A DNA stretch of 51,775 nucleotides from NCBI GenBank assembly GCA_902799745.1, contig CADCBQ010000022.1, positions 1 through 51,775 on the forward strand, given 5' to 3'. The stretch comes from Fibrobacter succinogenes. Lineage in GTDB: Bacteria > Fibrobacterota > Fibrobacteria > Fibrobacterales > Fibrobacteraceae. Both the position numbers and the translations under genes were made by a program. Below the pieces are notes generated by a model that was given only the letters and a program-made list of their open reading frames with translations, was not told the DNA's origin and searched no databases. The number at the start of each line of letters is the position of its first letter. Positions within the stretch are counted from its first letter, which is position 1. Positions 1-7,611 of this stretch are shown here, one piece after another.

Positions 1-143
1 TTTTCAGGATACGAATTCCCGCCCGCGTCCTTATAGACCACAATGACGGAAGGATCGTGAACGGCGACCGAGGCCGCAAATGCGGCAACAGCCGCGAGAA
101 ATAAGGCGACACACGCCGCCCTGAATGTTTCCAATACACCCAT
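1..143 (-). CDS. Secreted GH43-like enzyme, N-terminal fragment (runs off window)
   Basis: Only the first 47 or so codons are present; the gene continues beyond base 1. The start codon at 143-141 is preceded by a strong AAGGAG ribosome binding site. The product opens with a hydrophobic signal peptide ending near AAFA. The mature part begins SVAVHDPSVIVVYKDAGG. A His-Asp-Pro tripeptide close to the mature N-terminus, followed by a short beta-strand, is how GH43 five-bladed propeller enzymes (arabinanases, xylosidases) begin, and that Asp is the catalytic base in the family. The assignment fits the neighbouring CE15 esterase, which also acts on hemicellulose. With so little sequence, any other secreted protein remains possible. 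Confidence 0.5.
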   Translation of the reverse strand, partial: MGVLETFRAACVALFLAAVAAFAASVAVHDPSVIVVYKDAGGNSYPE

Positions 144-330
144 ACCACACTCCTTTCCAGAGAATATATAAAAAATCTACACTTTTCGCAATTAAAAGTC
201 AATAGTTTTACAATATTTTAGAATAATTTGATGAGATTTTTACAACTCTTTTATTAAAAAAAGTCCACATTTTGCAAAAATCCATTTCCAAAACGACCTA
301 CTTTTAAGCCCACTGACTACATTTGAAACA

Positions 331-350
331 TGTGGACATATTTGTCCACA
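331..350. promoter_or_regulatory. Perfect 20-bp palindrome, probable operator
   Basis: TGTGGACATATTTGTCCACA has 8-bp arms around a 4-bp AT centre. A 7/8 match to one arm lies at 262-269. It sits about 80 bp upstream of the start of transcription predicted from the -10 hexamer at 409-414, between two divergent genes for secreted carbohydrate-active enzymes. The cognate regulator cannot be named. Confidence 0.55.
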
Positions 351-408
351 GCAAAAAGAATTTGAACGCTTTGTCGGCGCCATACAAGCATATATTTAAA
401 GTACCCAT

Positions 409-414
409 TATAAT
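409..414 (+). promoter_or_regulatory. Consensus -10 hexamer for the CE15 gene
   Basis: TATAAT lies 54 bp upstream of the start codon. No convincing -35 element is found 16-18 bp upstream, which would fit an activator-dependent promoter. Confidence 0.4.
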
Positions 415-468
415 TAAGGTTGTTTAACACAATGGGTTTGGGTTTCTGTTTGGCGAAAGGAGTGAAAC

Positions 469-2001
469 ATGAAAAAGAGCCTCCATACGGCGCTTCTTTT
501 TGGTTTATGTTCTATGGTATTTGCAGAAATACCGCTCAATTTCGACACCGAAAACCGCGGCAAGGATCTTGGCGCCAAGGCGGGCGAACTTAAGAGCAAT
601 AGAAAACTCCCCAACCCATTCGAATTCCACGACGGCTCCAAGGTCACCAAGTATGGCGACTGGAGCAAGCGCCGTAACGAAATCAAGGCCGATATCGAAA
701 AGTACGAAATCGGCGACAAGCCGATACCTTCCGACGTGAGCGCCACTTACAGCGGCGGCACCCTTACGGTCACCGTCAAGGAAGGCGGCAAGACGATGAC
801 GATCACATCGAAATTCAACATTCCGTCTGGCAACGGCCCGCACCCGATTATCATCGGCATGAATAGCGGTACGGGGTCGCTTTCCTCGAGCCTGTTCAGC
901 GGCTTTGTGCAGGTGCCTTTCAGCCACGACCAGGTGGCGAAATACTCCATGAACGGTCAGAAGGACACGAACGTGGGCTTCTACAAGTTCTACGGCAACA
1001 AGAACCAGAACGGTGACTATTCCGCATGGTCTTGGGGCGTAAGCCGCCTGATTGACGGCCTTGCGCAAATTGCCGACCAGTACCACCTGGACATGAGCAA
1101 AATTGCAGTCACAGGTTGTTCCTATGCAGGCAAGATGGCTCTCTTCGCAGGCGCCTTCGACGAACGCGTGACGCTCACCATTGCCCAGGAATCGGGTGGC
1201 GGCGGCATCAACTCGTGGCGCACTTCCGCAGACTTCGCAAGCCGCGGCACGAACATCGAAAAAATCGACAACACAAACTACAGCTGGTTCATGCAGAGCC
1301 TCAAGAGCCAAGACCCGTACAAGCTCCCGCACGATCACCACGAACTCATCGCCATGATTGCCCCGCGTGCGGTGGTTGCGCTCGGAAACCCCGGTTACGA
1401 ATGGCTCGGCGACGAATCGGGCTACAAGTCCATGATGGTAGCAAGCGAAGTGTGGAAGTCCATGGGCATCGAGGACCGCATCGGCTTTGACTTTACCGGC
1501 GGCCACGAGCATTGCCAGGCAGCCAGTAGCCAGAACAACACCGTGACAGCATTTGTCGACAAGTTCCTGCGCGGCAAGAGCGCCAATACCGATATTCACG
1601 TCAAGCCCACGAACGGCAAGGGTTTCAAGATTGACAACTATGCCGACTGGATTGACTGGGAAACGCCTTCGCTCCCGTACGAAGAAGCCAAGCCGGATAC
1701 TTCCAAGCAGGACACGACCGTGCAGGATACTTCCAAACAGGACACTTCGAAGACCTCCCTGAAGATGGCACGCCTCGCTCCGTCTATGAACATGTTCGTA
1801 TCAAACGGCTTCTTGCATGTACAAGGCGCACCCGAGGGCACGAAAGTTCGCTTATTCGACTTACAGGGCAATCTCGTCCGTGAATTTGGCGAAAAAGGTG
1901 GAAATCTTGCAGGCATTCGCGTCGGTAAGTTGACCGCTGTATTTGTCAGCAGTTGTGGCCAAAAGCTCGGCCATAAATCGTTCAGCTATACCGGATTCTA
2001 G
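469..2001 (+). CDS. Secreted CE15 glucuronoyl (methyl)esterase
   Basis: CE15 enzymes cleave the ester between 4-O-methyl-glucuronic acid on xylan and lignin alcohols. The 510-residue product has a signal peptide (residues 1 to about 19). The alpha/beta-hydrolase domain carries the CE15 signature GCSYAGK, with nucleophile Ser218, a Gln-Glu-Ser-Gly motif with Glu241, and the late GGHEHC motif (His346/348), which gives the full triad. After residue 400 comes a linker of DTSKQ repeats. The last 75 residues form a small beta-domain with the pattern RLFDLQGNLV, like the tails of other secreted proteins in this window and resembling a type IX sorting tail. The start is supported by AAAGGAG eight bases upstream. 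The gene converges on the Crp/Fnr gene; their stop codons share the four bases CTAG at 1998-2001. It was probably co-acquired or co-regulated with the divergent GH43-like gene. Confidence 0.9.
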   Translation: MKKSLHTALLFGLCSMVFAEIPLNFDTENRGKDLGAKAGELKSNRKLPNPFEFHDGSKVTKYGDWSKRRNEIKADIEKYEIGDKPIPSDVSATYSGGTLTVTVKEGGKTMTITSKFNIPSGNGPHPIIIGMNSGTGSLSSSLFSGFVQVPFSHDQVAKYSMNGQKDTNVGFYKFYGNKNQNGDYSAWSWGVSRLIDGLAQIADQYHLDMSKIAVTGCSYAGKMALFAGAFDERVTLTIAQESGGGGINSWRTSADFASRGTNIEKIDNTNYSWFMQSLKSQDPYKLPHDHHELIAMIAPRAVVALGNPGYEWLGDESGYKSMMVASEVWKSMGIEDRIGFDFTGGHEHCQAASSQNNTVTAFVDKFLRGKSANTDIHVKPTNGKGFKIDNYADWIDWETPSLPYEEAKPDTSKQDTTVQDTSKQDTSKTSLKMARLAPSMNMFVSNGFLHVQGAPEGTKVRLFDLQGNLVREFGEKGGNLAGIRVGKLTAVFVSSCGQKLGHKSFSYTGF

Positions 2002-2669
2002 ATTATTTTTTTCAAGCCGCCAATATCGCGCAACTTGATTACGCCGCGCTTGACTTCGACAAGTTTCTTGTCCGAAAAAACCTTGAGCATACGCGCCACT
2101 ACCTCACGGGCAGAATTCACGTCGCGGGCGATTTCTTCTTGCGTTTTCTTGATTTCGGTATTACCGTTTTTCTCGAAATGCGTTACCAAATAAGAGGCTA
2201 ACCGCTGATCAAATCGCTTAAAAAGCATCAGCTGGATAGCCCAAATCGCCTGCGAAAAGCGTTCAGTCTCTTTTTCAAAGACAAAGGCGCGCACATGGAC
2301 ATTCGATTTCATCAGTTTCGCGCAGACCGAAGCGGGCACCACTAGCAAAGTGGTTTCTTTTTCGGCGACAACCGCAGTATCAAAAGTCAACTGCTGAATC
2401 ACGCATGAGGCGGTCGAAACGCAAACTTCATTTTTGCGGGCATGGTACAGCGCAATTTCGCGACCATCGTCAGAGGTCATGCTCACGCGGATTTCGCCTT
2501 CGAGAATAAACACGATTCCGAGGCATGCTGAATTATTACTGCTGACAAGTTGTCCCTTGGCAAAGCGCTTGGTCACGGAACGCTCCGAAACTATCGCCTG
2601 CTCTTCGGGCGAAAGCTTTGTCCAGAACGGGAGTCTAGGCACAATCAAACGGATGGGACCTGTATTCAT
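1998..2669 (-). CDS. Crp/Fnr family transcriptional regulator
   Basis: The 223-residue length is normal for the family. It has an N-terminal cyclic-nucleotide-binding-type beta-roll (about residues 15-125), a dimerisation helix, and a C-terminal winged helix (about 170-210). In the recognition helix, Arg188, Glu189 and Arg193 align with Arg180, Glu181 and Arg185 of E. coli CRP, so GTGA half-sites are predicted. Cys83 and Cys89 form a C-x5-C pair in the sensor domain, a pattern common in Crp/Fnr proteins that lack an iron-sulfur cluster. The gene lies directly behind trxA (58 bp), and its Shine-Dalgarno lies inside the stem of a terminator hairpin. The effector is unknown. A redox input through the cysteine pair is inferred only from the trxA context. 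Confidence 0.85.
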   Translation of the reverse strand: MNTGPIRLIVPRLPFWTKLSPEEQAIVSERSVTKRFAKGQLVSSNNSACLGIVFILEGEIRVSMTSDDGREIALYHARKNEVCVSTASCVIQQLTFDTAVVAEKETTLLVVPASVCAKLMKSNVHVRAFVFEKETERFSQAIWAIQLMLFKRFDQRLASYLVTHFEKNGNTEIKKTQEEIARDVNSAREVVARMLKVFSDKKLVEVKRGVIKLRDIGGLKKII

Positions 2670-2707
2670 AAAAAAGCGCCTCCTTTGTAATAATACAAAA
2701 AAGGCGC
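2670..2707 (-). terminator. Terminator hairpin overlapping the Crp/Fnr ribosome binding site
   Basis: Read on the minus strand, a 14-bp stem (bases 2694-2707 with 2676-2689, two G-U pairs) closes a TTAT loop. It is followed by six T residues and then immediately by the ATG of the Crp/Fnr gene. It is a good intrinsic terminator for trxA. The AAGGAGG Shine-Dalgarno lies entirely in its 3' arm. Confidence 0.75.
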
Positions 2708-2726
2708 CCCAGGAGTTAAAAAAGTT

Positions 2727-3038
2727 CTAATCAATCATTCCGACAATCTGCGCCTTCGGGCGCACGCCGACCATGGAATTCGTAATCTTGCCATCCTTCA
2801 AGACAACAAGCGTCGGGATGCTCGAGACATGGAACGCGGCGGCCAAATCGCCTTCCTGATCCACGTTCACCTTGCAAACCTTGACCTTGTCGCCGTATTC
2901 GTCGGCAATTTCCGAGATAACAGGCGAAAGCATCCGGCAAGGGCCGCACCAGCTCGCCCAGAAATCAATCAGGACGGGCTTATCGGAACGGAGGACCTCT
3001 TGTTCAAAGTTGTTTCTAGTGATGTTCATTTCTGACAT
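2727..3038 (-). CDS. trxA: Thioredoxin
   Basis: This is a cytoplasmic disulfide reductase of 103 residues, the usual thioredoxin length. The active site W30-C-G-P-C34 sits in the standard DFWASWCGPC context. The cis-proline loop (SSIPTL) and the C-terminal Gly-rich strand are intact. There is no signal peptide. The start is supported by AGAGAGG seven bases upstream. It is the first gene of a probable two-gene unit with the Crp/Fnr regulator. A CRP-like palindrome lies 60 bp upstream of the start. Confidence 0.95.
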   Translation of the reverse strand: MSEMNITRNNFEQEVLRSDKPVLIDFWASWCGPCRMLSPVISEIADEYGDKVKVCKVNVDQEGDLAAAFHVSSIPTLVVLKDGKITNSMVGVRPKAQIVGMID

Positions 3039-3097
3039 GTTTTACCTCTCTTTTGATTGTTTACAGGTATATTTTAGATATTGAGGGGTAAAAAGTC

Positions 3098-3112
3098 TGT
3101 GACTAAGTCACA
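3098..3112. promoter_or_regulatory. CRP-like palindrome upstream of trxA
   Basis: TGTGACTAAGTCACA is a perfect palindrome except for its central base. It has the TGTGA/TCACA half-sites expected for a CRP-type recognition helix, but with 5 rather than 6 bases between them. Autoregulation by the Crp/Fnr protein of this operon is a reasonable inference. Confidence 0.45.
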
Positions 3113-3207
3113 TGGGCACGAATGATGCCTGGGGCGGCGGCCAGGCCATGCAGCACCTGTGGGCAGAAGCGCTCGCAACCCCCCTAATAATCGGGATTAT
3201 TATTTTT
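3112..3207 (+). ncRNA. Candidate small RNA or unexplained GC-rich insert with terminator
   Basis: This stretch between trxA and the GntR gene is much richer in GC than other intergenic DNA here. It contains a hairpin with 6-bp arms (GCCTGG at 3127-3132, CCAGGC at 3141-3146). It ends in a perfect 8-bp stem (3185-3192 with 3195-3202) followed by five T residues on the plus strand. It matches no RNA family I recognise (it lacks the SRP, RNase P and tmRNA core motifs). A plus-strand reading of 45 codons starting at 3112 runs past the hairpin and resembles nothing. Confidence 0.3.
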
Positions 3208-4519
3208 CTACCACGCGACCGGAAAGTTCGCGGAAATCGTTCGCTTTATACAAGGTGATGCCCGGAGAAATCAGGTGATACACGGACTGCGCAGCAAGCG
3301 CTTCGAAGTTGAATTCGAAGGAATCAAGGCGAATGCGGTAGCTGTCCGTAGAATTGTCAAATGACACCATGTAAGGCGGCTTTTTGAGTTTTCCCTGCTT
3401 TATGAGCGAAAGCAGTTCCGCGCCCACGTAGTCATTTGCCACCACCCAAGCATCTACAGGCGGAATAGTTTTAGCAAGCGTCAACAGAATGCTTCTGAAA
3501 CGAGATTTGGAACGAGATTCACGCATAAAATCAAACGGACTTGCATGCGTTGCATCGGTAGCCTCGTACACTTGTAATCCCGCCTTTTTTAGCCCATGCA
3601 AACGGTCAATGGACCAAGAACTGGAATGGTACGGCGAAATATACGCCACGCGAGACACGCTGCGTTCCTTCAGGAAGCGTCCCACCGCTCGCCCCGGAAA
3701 ATCGCCAAAGGCGAGATTGAAAAACGCGTAGCGTTTTTCACTTTTGAGCGTTCGTGGAATCATTGAAAGCGAGTGTTCCCACCACACAGCCACAGGGAAC
3801 CGGGTGCGAGCAAGTTCAGAAAACAGTCTGTTCATGTTGAACACTAGCATAGTCGAGACTATCGCTCCGAAACATTCGCGGAAATTTTCCATTTCGACAC
3901 GATTGCCGTTCGCATCCAGGAAGGCTCCCGTTTTTTCAAAATAACCAAGTAGTTTGACCTTAAGATTATTGCGATGAGCTTCTGCGTACACCTTCTGCAC
4001 AAACAGGAGTTCACGTTCACCGAGGCAATTAAAATCGCCACTCGGATTGCAACGCATAATCAACAAGATTTCCTTAGACTTCATCGAGGAGGGCTGTGCA
4101 CTAACGAAATAGTAGCGTCCTTTTCCCCTGCGTTTGAGGACACCTTTACCACGCAACGCTTCTAACGCGCGCTGCATTTGACTCGCCAAAGTTTCAAATG
4201 TCGAGCTCAGTTCCTTGATGGAAGGAAGCGGACCATTCGTTGAAATTCTTCCGGATTTCCACGCTTCCAACAGCAGGCGTTCCAATCGATCGCTTTCGCG
4301 TTCATGCACGTCAACGGCAAATTCGGGCTTTCGTCCCCAAAAATGACCATTCCCGTGCTCGGCATAAATTTTACCCTCTTCCACCATTTTTTTATACGCG
4401 CGGAAAACGGTGCACGTTGACGCCCCCGAAGACGAGGCAACATCGCGCACAGAAGGGAGTCTGTCCCCATCTTTGAACCCAGCAGATTCAAGCCATTTGC
4501 AAAAATCTTCGACTTTCAT
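3200..4519 (-). CDS. GntR-type regulator with two winged-helix domains and a sugar-binding-like sensor
   Basis: The first winged helix-turn-helix (about residues 1-64) has the GntR signature GDRLPSVRDVA. A second, similar domain follows at about 75-142 (GPLPSIKELS, then RALEALRGKGVL and a basic wing). The remaining 290 residues look like a LacI/GalR periplasmic-binding-protein-like sensor, ending in DAWVVANDYVG and MVSFDNS strands typical of that fold. GntR DNA-binding domains with LacI-type sensors are known (the AraR type), but two GntR headpieces in a row are unusual. The gene is divergent from the GH26 gene 113 bp away, so it probably responds to an oligosaccharide and controls that gene. 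An AGTCTAC direct repeat lies just upstream of its start. Confidence 0.8.
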   Translation of the reverse strand: MKVEDFCKWLESAGFKDGDRLPSVRDVASSSGASTCTVFRAYKKMVEEGKIYAEHGNGHFWGRKPEFAVDVHERESDRLERLLLEAWKSGRISTNGPLPSIKELSSTFETLASQMQRALEALRGKGVLKRRGKGRYYFVSAQPSSMKSKEILLIMRCNPSGDFNCLGERELLFVQKVYAEAHRNNLKVKLLGYFEKTGAFLDANGNRVEMENFRECFGAIVSTMLVFNMNRLFSELARTRFPVAVWWEHSLSMIPRTLKSEKRYAFFNLAFGDFPGRAVGRFLKERSVSRVAYISPYHSSSWSIDRLHGLKKAGLQVYEATDATHASPFDFMRESRSKSRFRSILLTLAKTIPPVDAWVVANDYVGAELLSLIKQGKLKKPPYMVSFDNSTDSYRIRLDSFEFNFEALAAQSVYHLISPGITLYKANDFRELSGRVVEK

Positions 4520-4632
4520 ATCGTTTCCTACCGTCTACAGTCTACCATTAAGAACACTAGATACACTTTGATTTAAATATAAACAAGTTTTGCTCTAAAA
4601 GAGAAATTCCATATTTATTTTACAAAAAAAAG

Positions 4633-5529
4633 ATGGACAAACCTCTCTTTACACTAGGAATCACGCCTATGAACACACTTGCATTCCAGATCGGCGCCTG
4701 GGTCGGAGGCCCAGGAGAAACTCCGCAGCCCACAGCTGAAAATGTACAGGCATTTCAAGATTTGCAAGGCCACCATCTTGACCTCATTAACTATTTCGCA
4801 CTGTTTGACATCAACGACTGGAACAACGTGAAGCAATATGCCGATGTAGCCAAGGCAAACAGTTCAACACTAGTGATCACATGGATGCCAAATGGCTACA
4901 GAGCACAAGACATTGTCGACGGCAAGACCGACAATTACATTCGTGAATTCGCAAAGGGGGTCAAGGAATTTGGCGACGAAATTTGGCTCCGTCCGCTGCA
5001 CGAAGCGAACGGCGACTGGTACGACTGGGGCGTGGGCAAGAAAGACGCCGACAACACCGATGCAAACGTGGCAGAAGCATTCCGCCATATCGTAAAAATT
5101 TTCCGCGAAGAACGCGTAACGAATGTCAAATGGGTGTGGACAACCAACGCTTTAAATCAAGGCCACGGCACAACCTTTACAGGGAACTATCCCGGCGACG
5201 ATTACGTGGATTATATTTCCATCGACGGTTATAACTGGGGCAAGAGTCAAGAACGGTCTAATTGGCAAACCTTCACGCAGGTGTTCAAAAATTCCTACGA
5301 TGCATTAGCAAACATCAACAAGCCGCTCTTTATTGCCGAAATTTCATGTTCTGAAAAAGGCGGCAACAAAGCGGAATGGATTACCGATATGTTCAAGCAG
5401 TTCCAGACAAACTTTTCTAGAGTATTCGCTGTAATGTGGTTCAGCCAGAGCAAGGATTACGAAGGCGACTGGGCGCTCAATACATCGCAAACCGCTGTGG
5501 ACGCCTGGAAAGCTGGAATTGCCAAGTAA
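4633..5529 (+). CDS. GH26 family glycoside hydrolase without signal peptide
   Basis: GH26 enzymes are mostly endo-beta-mannanases, with some lichenases and xylanases. The 298 residues correspond to a bare catalytic TIM barrel. The acid/base lies in RPLHEANGDWYDWG (Glu124, preceded by His123 and followed by Asn126), and the nucleophile in FIAEIS (Glu236). Only 18 residues precede the fold and they are not a signal peptide, so the enzyme looks cytoplasmic, unlike the other hydrolases here. The start at 4633 has only an A-rich stretch upstream. The next ATG (4669) has no better site. A weak TTGCTC-N16-TATTTA promoter can be drawn at 4590-4617. A role in intracellular cleavage of imported mannooligosaccharides is inferred. 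The gene converges on the M6 protease gene with 6 bp between stops. Confidence 0.85.
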   Translation: MDKPLFTLGITPMNTLAFQIGAWVGGPGETPQPTAENVQAFQDLQGHHLDLINYFALFDINDWNNVKQYADVAKANSSTLVITWMPNGYRAQDIVDGKTDNYIREFAKGVKEFGDEIWLRPLHEANGDWYDWGVGKKDADNTDANVAEAFRHIVKIFREERVTNVKWVWTTNALNQGHGTTFTGNYPGDDYVDYISIDGYNWGKSQERSNWQTFTQVFKNSYDALANINKPLFIAEISCSEKGGNKAEWITDMFKQFQTNFSRVFAVMWFSQSKDYEGDWALNTSQTAVDAWKAGIAK

Positions 5530-5535
5530 TTATAT

Positions 5536-7611
5536 TTAAAGTTTTTTCATCGCGAGTACTCTGTTGCCGACCATCAGGCGCACCACATACGCGCCACGGT
5601 TCACGCCATCAAGTTCAAGCGTTGCGGCATTACCGGTAAACGATTCTGCATAAAGCAAGTGGCCCTGCATATCGAACACGCGCATGCTCTTCTTGCCCGT
5701 TGCATTCGTAGATACATGGAGCATGCGACCATCCAAGATCATTTGCGACTGCGGTACCGTAACGCCTGCGACAATTCCCGTAATAGCCGAAGACGAGCTT
5801 GAAGTGATTTTAGCCTGACTAGAACTTGACTTCACGCTGCTTGAACTTCTAGCTATGCTACTAGAGCTCCGCACACTGCTAGAGCTACGCGCACTGCTGG
5901 AGCTACGCACGCTACTGGAGCTTGCTACACTACTGGAACTAGCTTCGCTACTGGAACTTTCCACAGAAGAACTCGATTCCACCGGGCATTCCGTAAGACT
6001 CATATTCTTCGATGTCGTAAAGCAGGCCCTATCATCGCCGTCTAACACGATATTATAAATTCCCGGTACAGCCGTCGTACCGCTCTTGTTCACATAGGTA
6101 AAGGCAGCATAATAGCCCCCAGCCGCTTGAACCGCTACAATAGCCACACGCTGGTGATTGATATCGCCATTTGCGTTGTTGTTCGTCGCGCAAATAGTCT
6201 TGTCATAGTCTATATACCACACATACACGCCATTGGCACGCTGATTCCAACTAAGAGAACTCTTCACATAGGCATCGTACGATTCCGCAGGGCGGTACTC
6301 CACAATATAGTATTCATTGTTATGGTTCGGGTTTGTTACAGAATACGCCTGCATGTCACTCAACTTTTTGAGTGAATAAACAGAATCCGGCTGGAGTTCT
6401 TTAAGCTTAAGCCAACCCATGGTTTCCTTTTCAAAAGCAGAATAGCCCATGGGAGCATTGCCCTCTTCATAGGTAGTACCATTATACATACCTAAAGACA
6501 TGATATCGTATGCACCCGGACCATTTATCTGTCGGTTATTCGAATCTTTCCCATAATGATCGTTCAGCCCTAACACATGGCTAAATTCGTGGGCAAAAAT
6601 GCCCATTTTGTTGATTTTGGAATTTCGGGAGCCGTCTGCGTACTGGGACGTAAACAAGTACTTGTCAAAAGAGTAACCACCTTTTTTATATGGAGAACCG
6701 CCCCACATACTAATCGGCGTCGACCCATTTGCCTGCATCCAGAACTGGTGGCTCCAAAAAATTTCACTCTGTTTAAGAGCGTCTTCTTCCATACCGGGGA
6801 ACAAGAAGATAAAGCCGTCAATAGCGCTGCCTTTTGAGCAATATTTCTTTGCATTCGCCTGGAAGTCTGCACGATTCACAAGAGTATCTACACCCATCGC
6901 CGTAAACGCGCCCTCATCAAAGTTATCTCCCATTCCGAAATCGGTCAAAGCTTTATTAAGCGTTACCGGATATACATCGAAATGCGGATTAAACATGCTG
7001 TCCGACACATACAAAAAATAATCGCGCAAGCTGCCAATATTCTTATTCACATTGTAGCCAGGCTTATTCAAAAAATCATAGAAAGCGGCAGAATCACCAT
7101 GAGCCTTATCGGTCGTCCCTACCAGAATAACGGGGAACCAGCGTTCACCAACGGTCCATTTTTCCCCTTCCGCACGGCTACGCACCGCCAAGACCCCATT
7201 CTGATTGTACGCCATCAAGGGCTGGTGCGTAAAAGAGGTTTCCTCTAGCGAGCTATCTTCGGGAAATCGGCCTCCGTTCAATTCTTGGTGTTTCTTTTGG
7301 GCCGCCTCCTGATTCAACCCCTGCAAGAAAGCCTTTTCTTCTGCCGTACGGTCGCCGACATTCTTGGCAATAAATTCAGACGCCAATCCATCTTCACCGA
7401 CATACACAAAATTGCCGTTGCCATCACCCATTACGAGATAGCCATCAGATGTTTCGGCATAATGGTAGTGTTCATCGCCAAAAAAGCGAACCGAAACGGA
7501 ACTTCCGTCTTTGTTGGAAACCGTTTGAAAATTAGATGAAGCCGGTCGCGAAAAAGCAAGCGGAACCAGCACACACACCCAAACAACGATATGAAATACA
7601 GATATTTTCAT
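5536..7611 (-). CDS. Secreted M6-family metalloprotease (immune inhibitor A-like)
   Basis: The 691-residue protein has a signal peptide (about residues 1-21), an N-terminal region with a typical M6 propeptide motif (residues 36-75), and the catalytic zinc motif H341-E-F-S-H345-V-L-G-L-N-D351, the HExxHxxGxxD form of M6 peptidases. Next come a low-complexity linker of SSSS blocks separated by Val-Glu, Val-Arg or Ala-Arg, and an 80-residue C-terminal beta-domain (RVFDMQGHLL...GAYVVRLMVG) like a type IX sorting tail. It probably degrades proteins outside the cell or processes surface proteins. The start has GAGG upstream and fits the signal peptide. The gene is divergent from the TIGR02147 gene. 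Confidence 0.88.
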   Translation of the reverse strand: MKISVFHIVVWVCVLVPLAFSRPASSNFQTVSNKDGSSVSVRFFGDEHYHYAETSDGYLVMGDGNGNFVYVGEDGLASEFIAKNVGDRTAEEKAFLQGLNQEAAQKKHQELNGGRFPEDSSLEETSFTHQPLMAYNQNGVLAVRSRAEGEKWTVGERWFPVILVGTTDKAHGDSAAFYDFLNKPGYNVNKNIGSLRDYFLYVSDSMFNPHFDVYPVTLNKALTDFGMGDNFDEGAFTAMGVDTLVNRADFQANAKKYCSKGSAIDGFIFLFPGMEEDALKQSEIFWSHQFWMQANGSTPISMWGGSPYKKGGYSFDKYLFTSQYADGSRNSKINKMGIFAHEFSHVLGLNDHYGKDSNNRQINGPGAYDIMSLGMYNGTTYEEGNAPMGYSAFEKETMGWLKLKELQPDSVYSLKKLSDMQAYSVTNPNHNNEYYIVEYRPAESYDAYVKSSLSWNQRANGVYVWYIDYDKTICATNNNANGDINHQRVAIVAVQAAGGYYAAFTYVNKSGTTAVPGIYNIVLDGDDRACFTTSKNMSLTECPVESSSSVESSSSEASSSSVASSSSVRSSSSARSSSSVRSSSSIARSSSSVKSSSSQAKITSSSSSAITGIVAGVTVPQSQMILDGRMLHVSTNATGKKSMRVFDMQGHLLYAESFTGNAATLELDGVNRGAYVVRLMVGNRVLAMKKL
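5785..5975. repeat. Serine-linker coding repeat in the M6 protease gene
   Basis: Degenerate 15- to 18-bp tandem units encode runs of four serines with Val-Arg, Ala-Arg or Val-Glu spacers. It is coding low complexity, not a CRISPR array. Confidence 0.8.

Larger units (their letters stand above)
144..468. other. Divergent intergenic region with operator-like palindrome
   Basis: This 325-bp AT-rich stretch separates the divergent GH43-like and CE15 genes and holds no gene. It contains the perfect inverted repeat at 331-350, a related half-site AGTCCACA at 262-269, and a TATAAT hexamer at 409-414. It probably drives both genes. Confidence 0.6.

Noticed and set aside
505..1599. 364-codon minus-strand frame antisense to the CE15 esterase
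   Set aside because: The CE15 catalytic motifs are on the plus strand; the antisense product is unlike any family.
3112..3180. SRP RNA, RNase P RNA or tmRNA
   Set aside because: None of the universal core motifs (SRP tetraloop/asymmetric loop, RNase P P4, tmRNA tRNA-like ends) is present.
5785..5975. Short regularly spaced repeats that could suggest a CRISPR array
   Set aside because: They are in frame within the M6 protease gene and encode a Ser-rich linker; unit length and spacing are far below CRISPR values. The same holds for 28030-28190.
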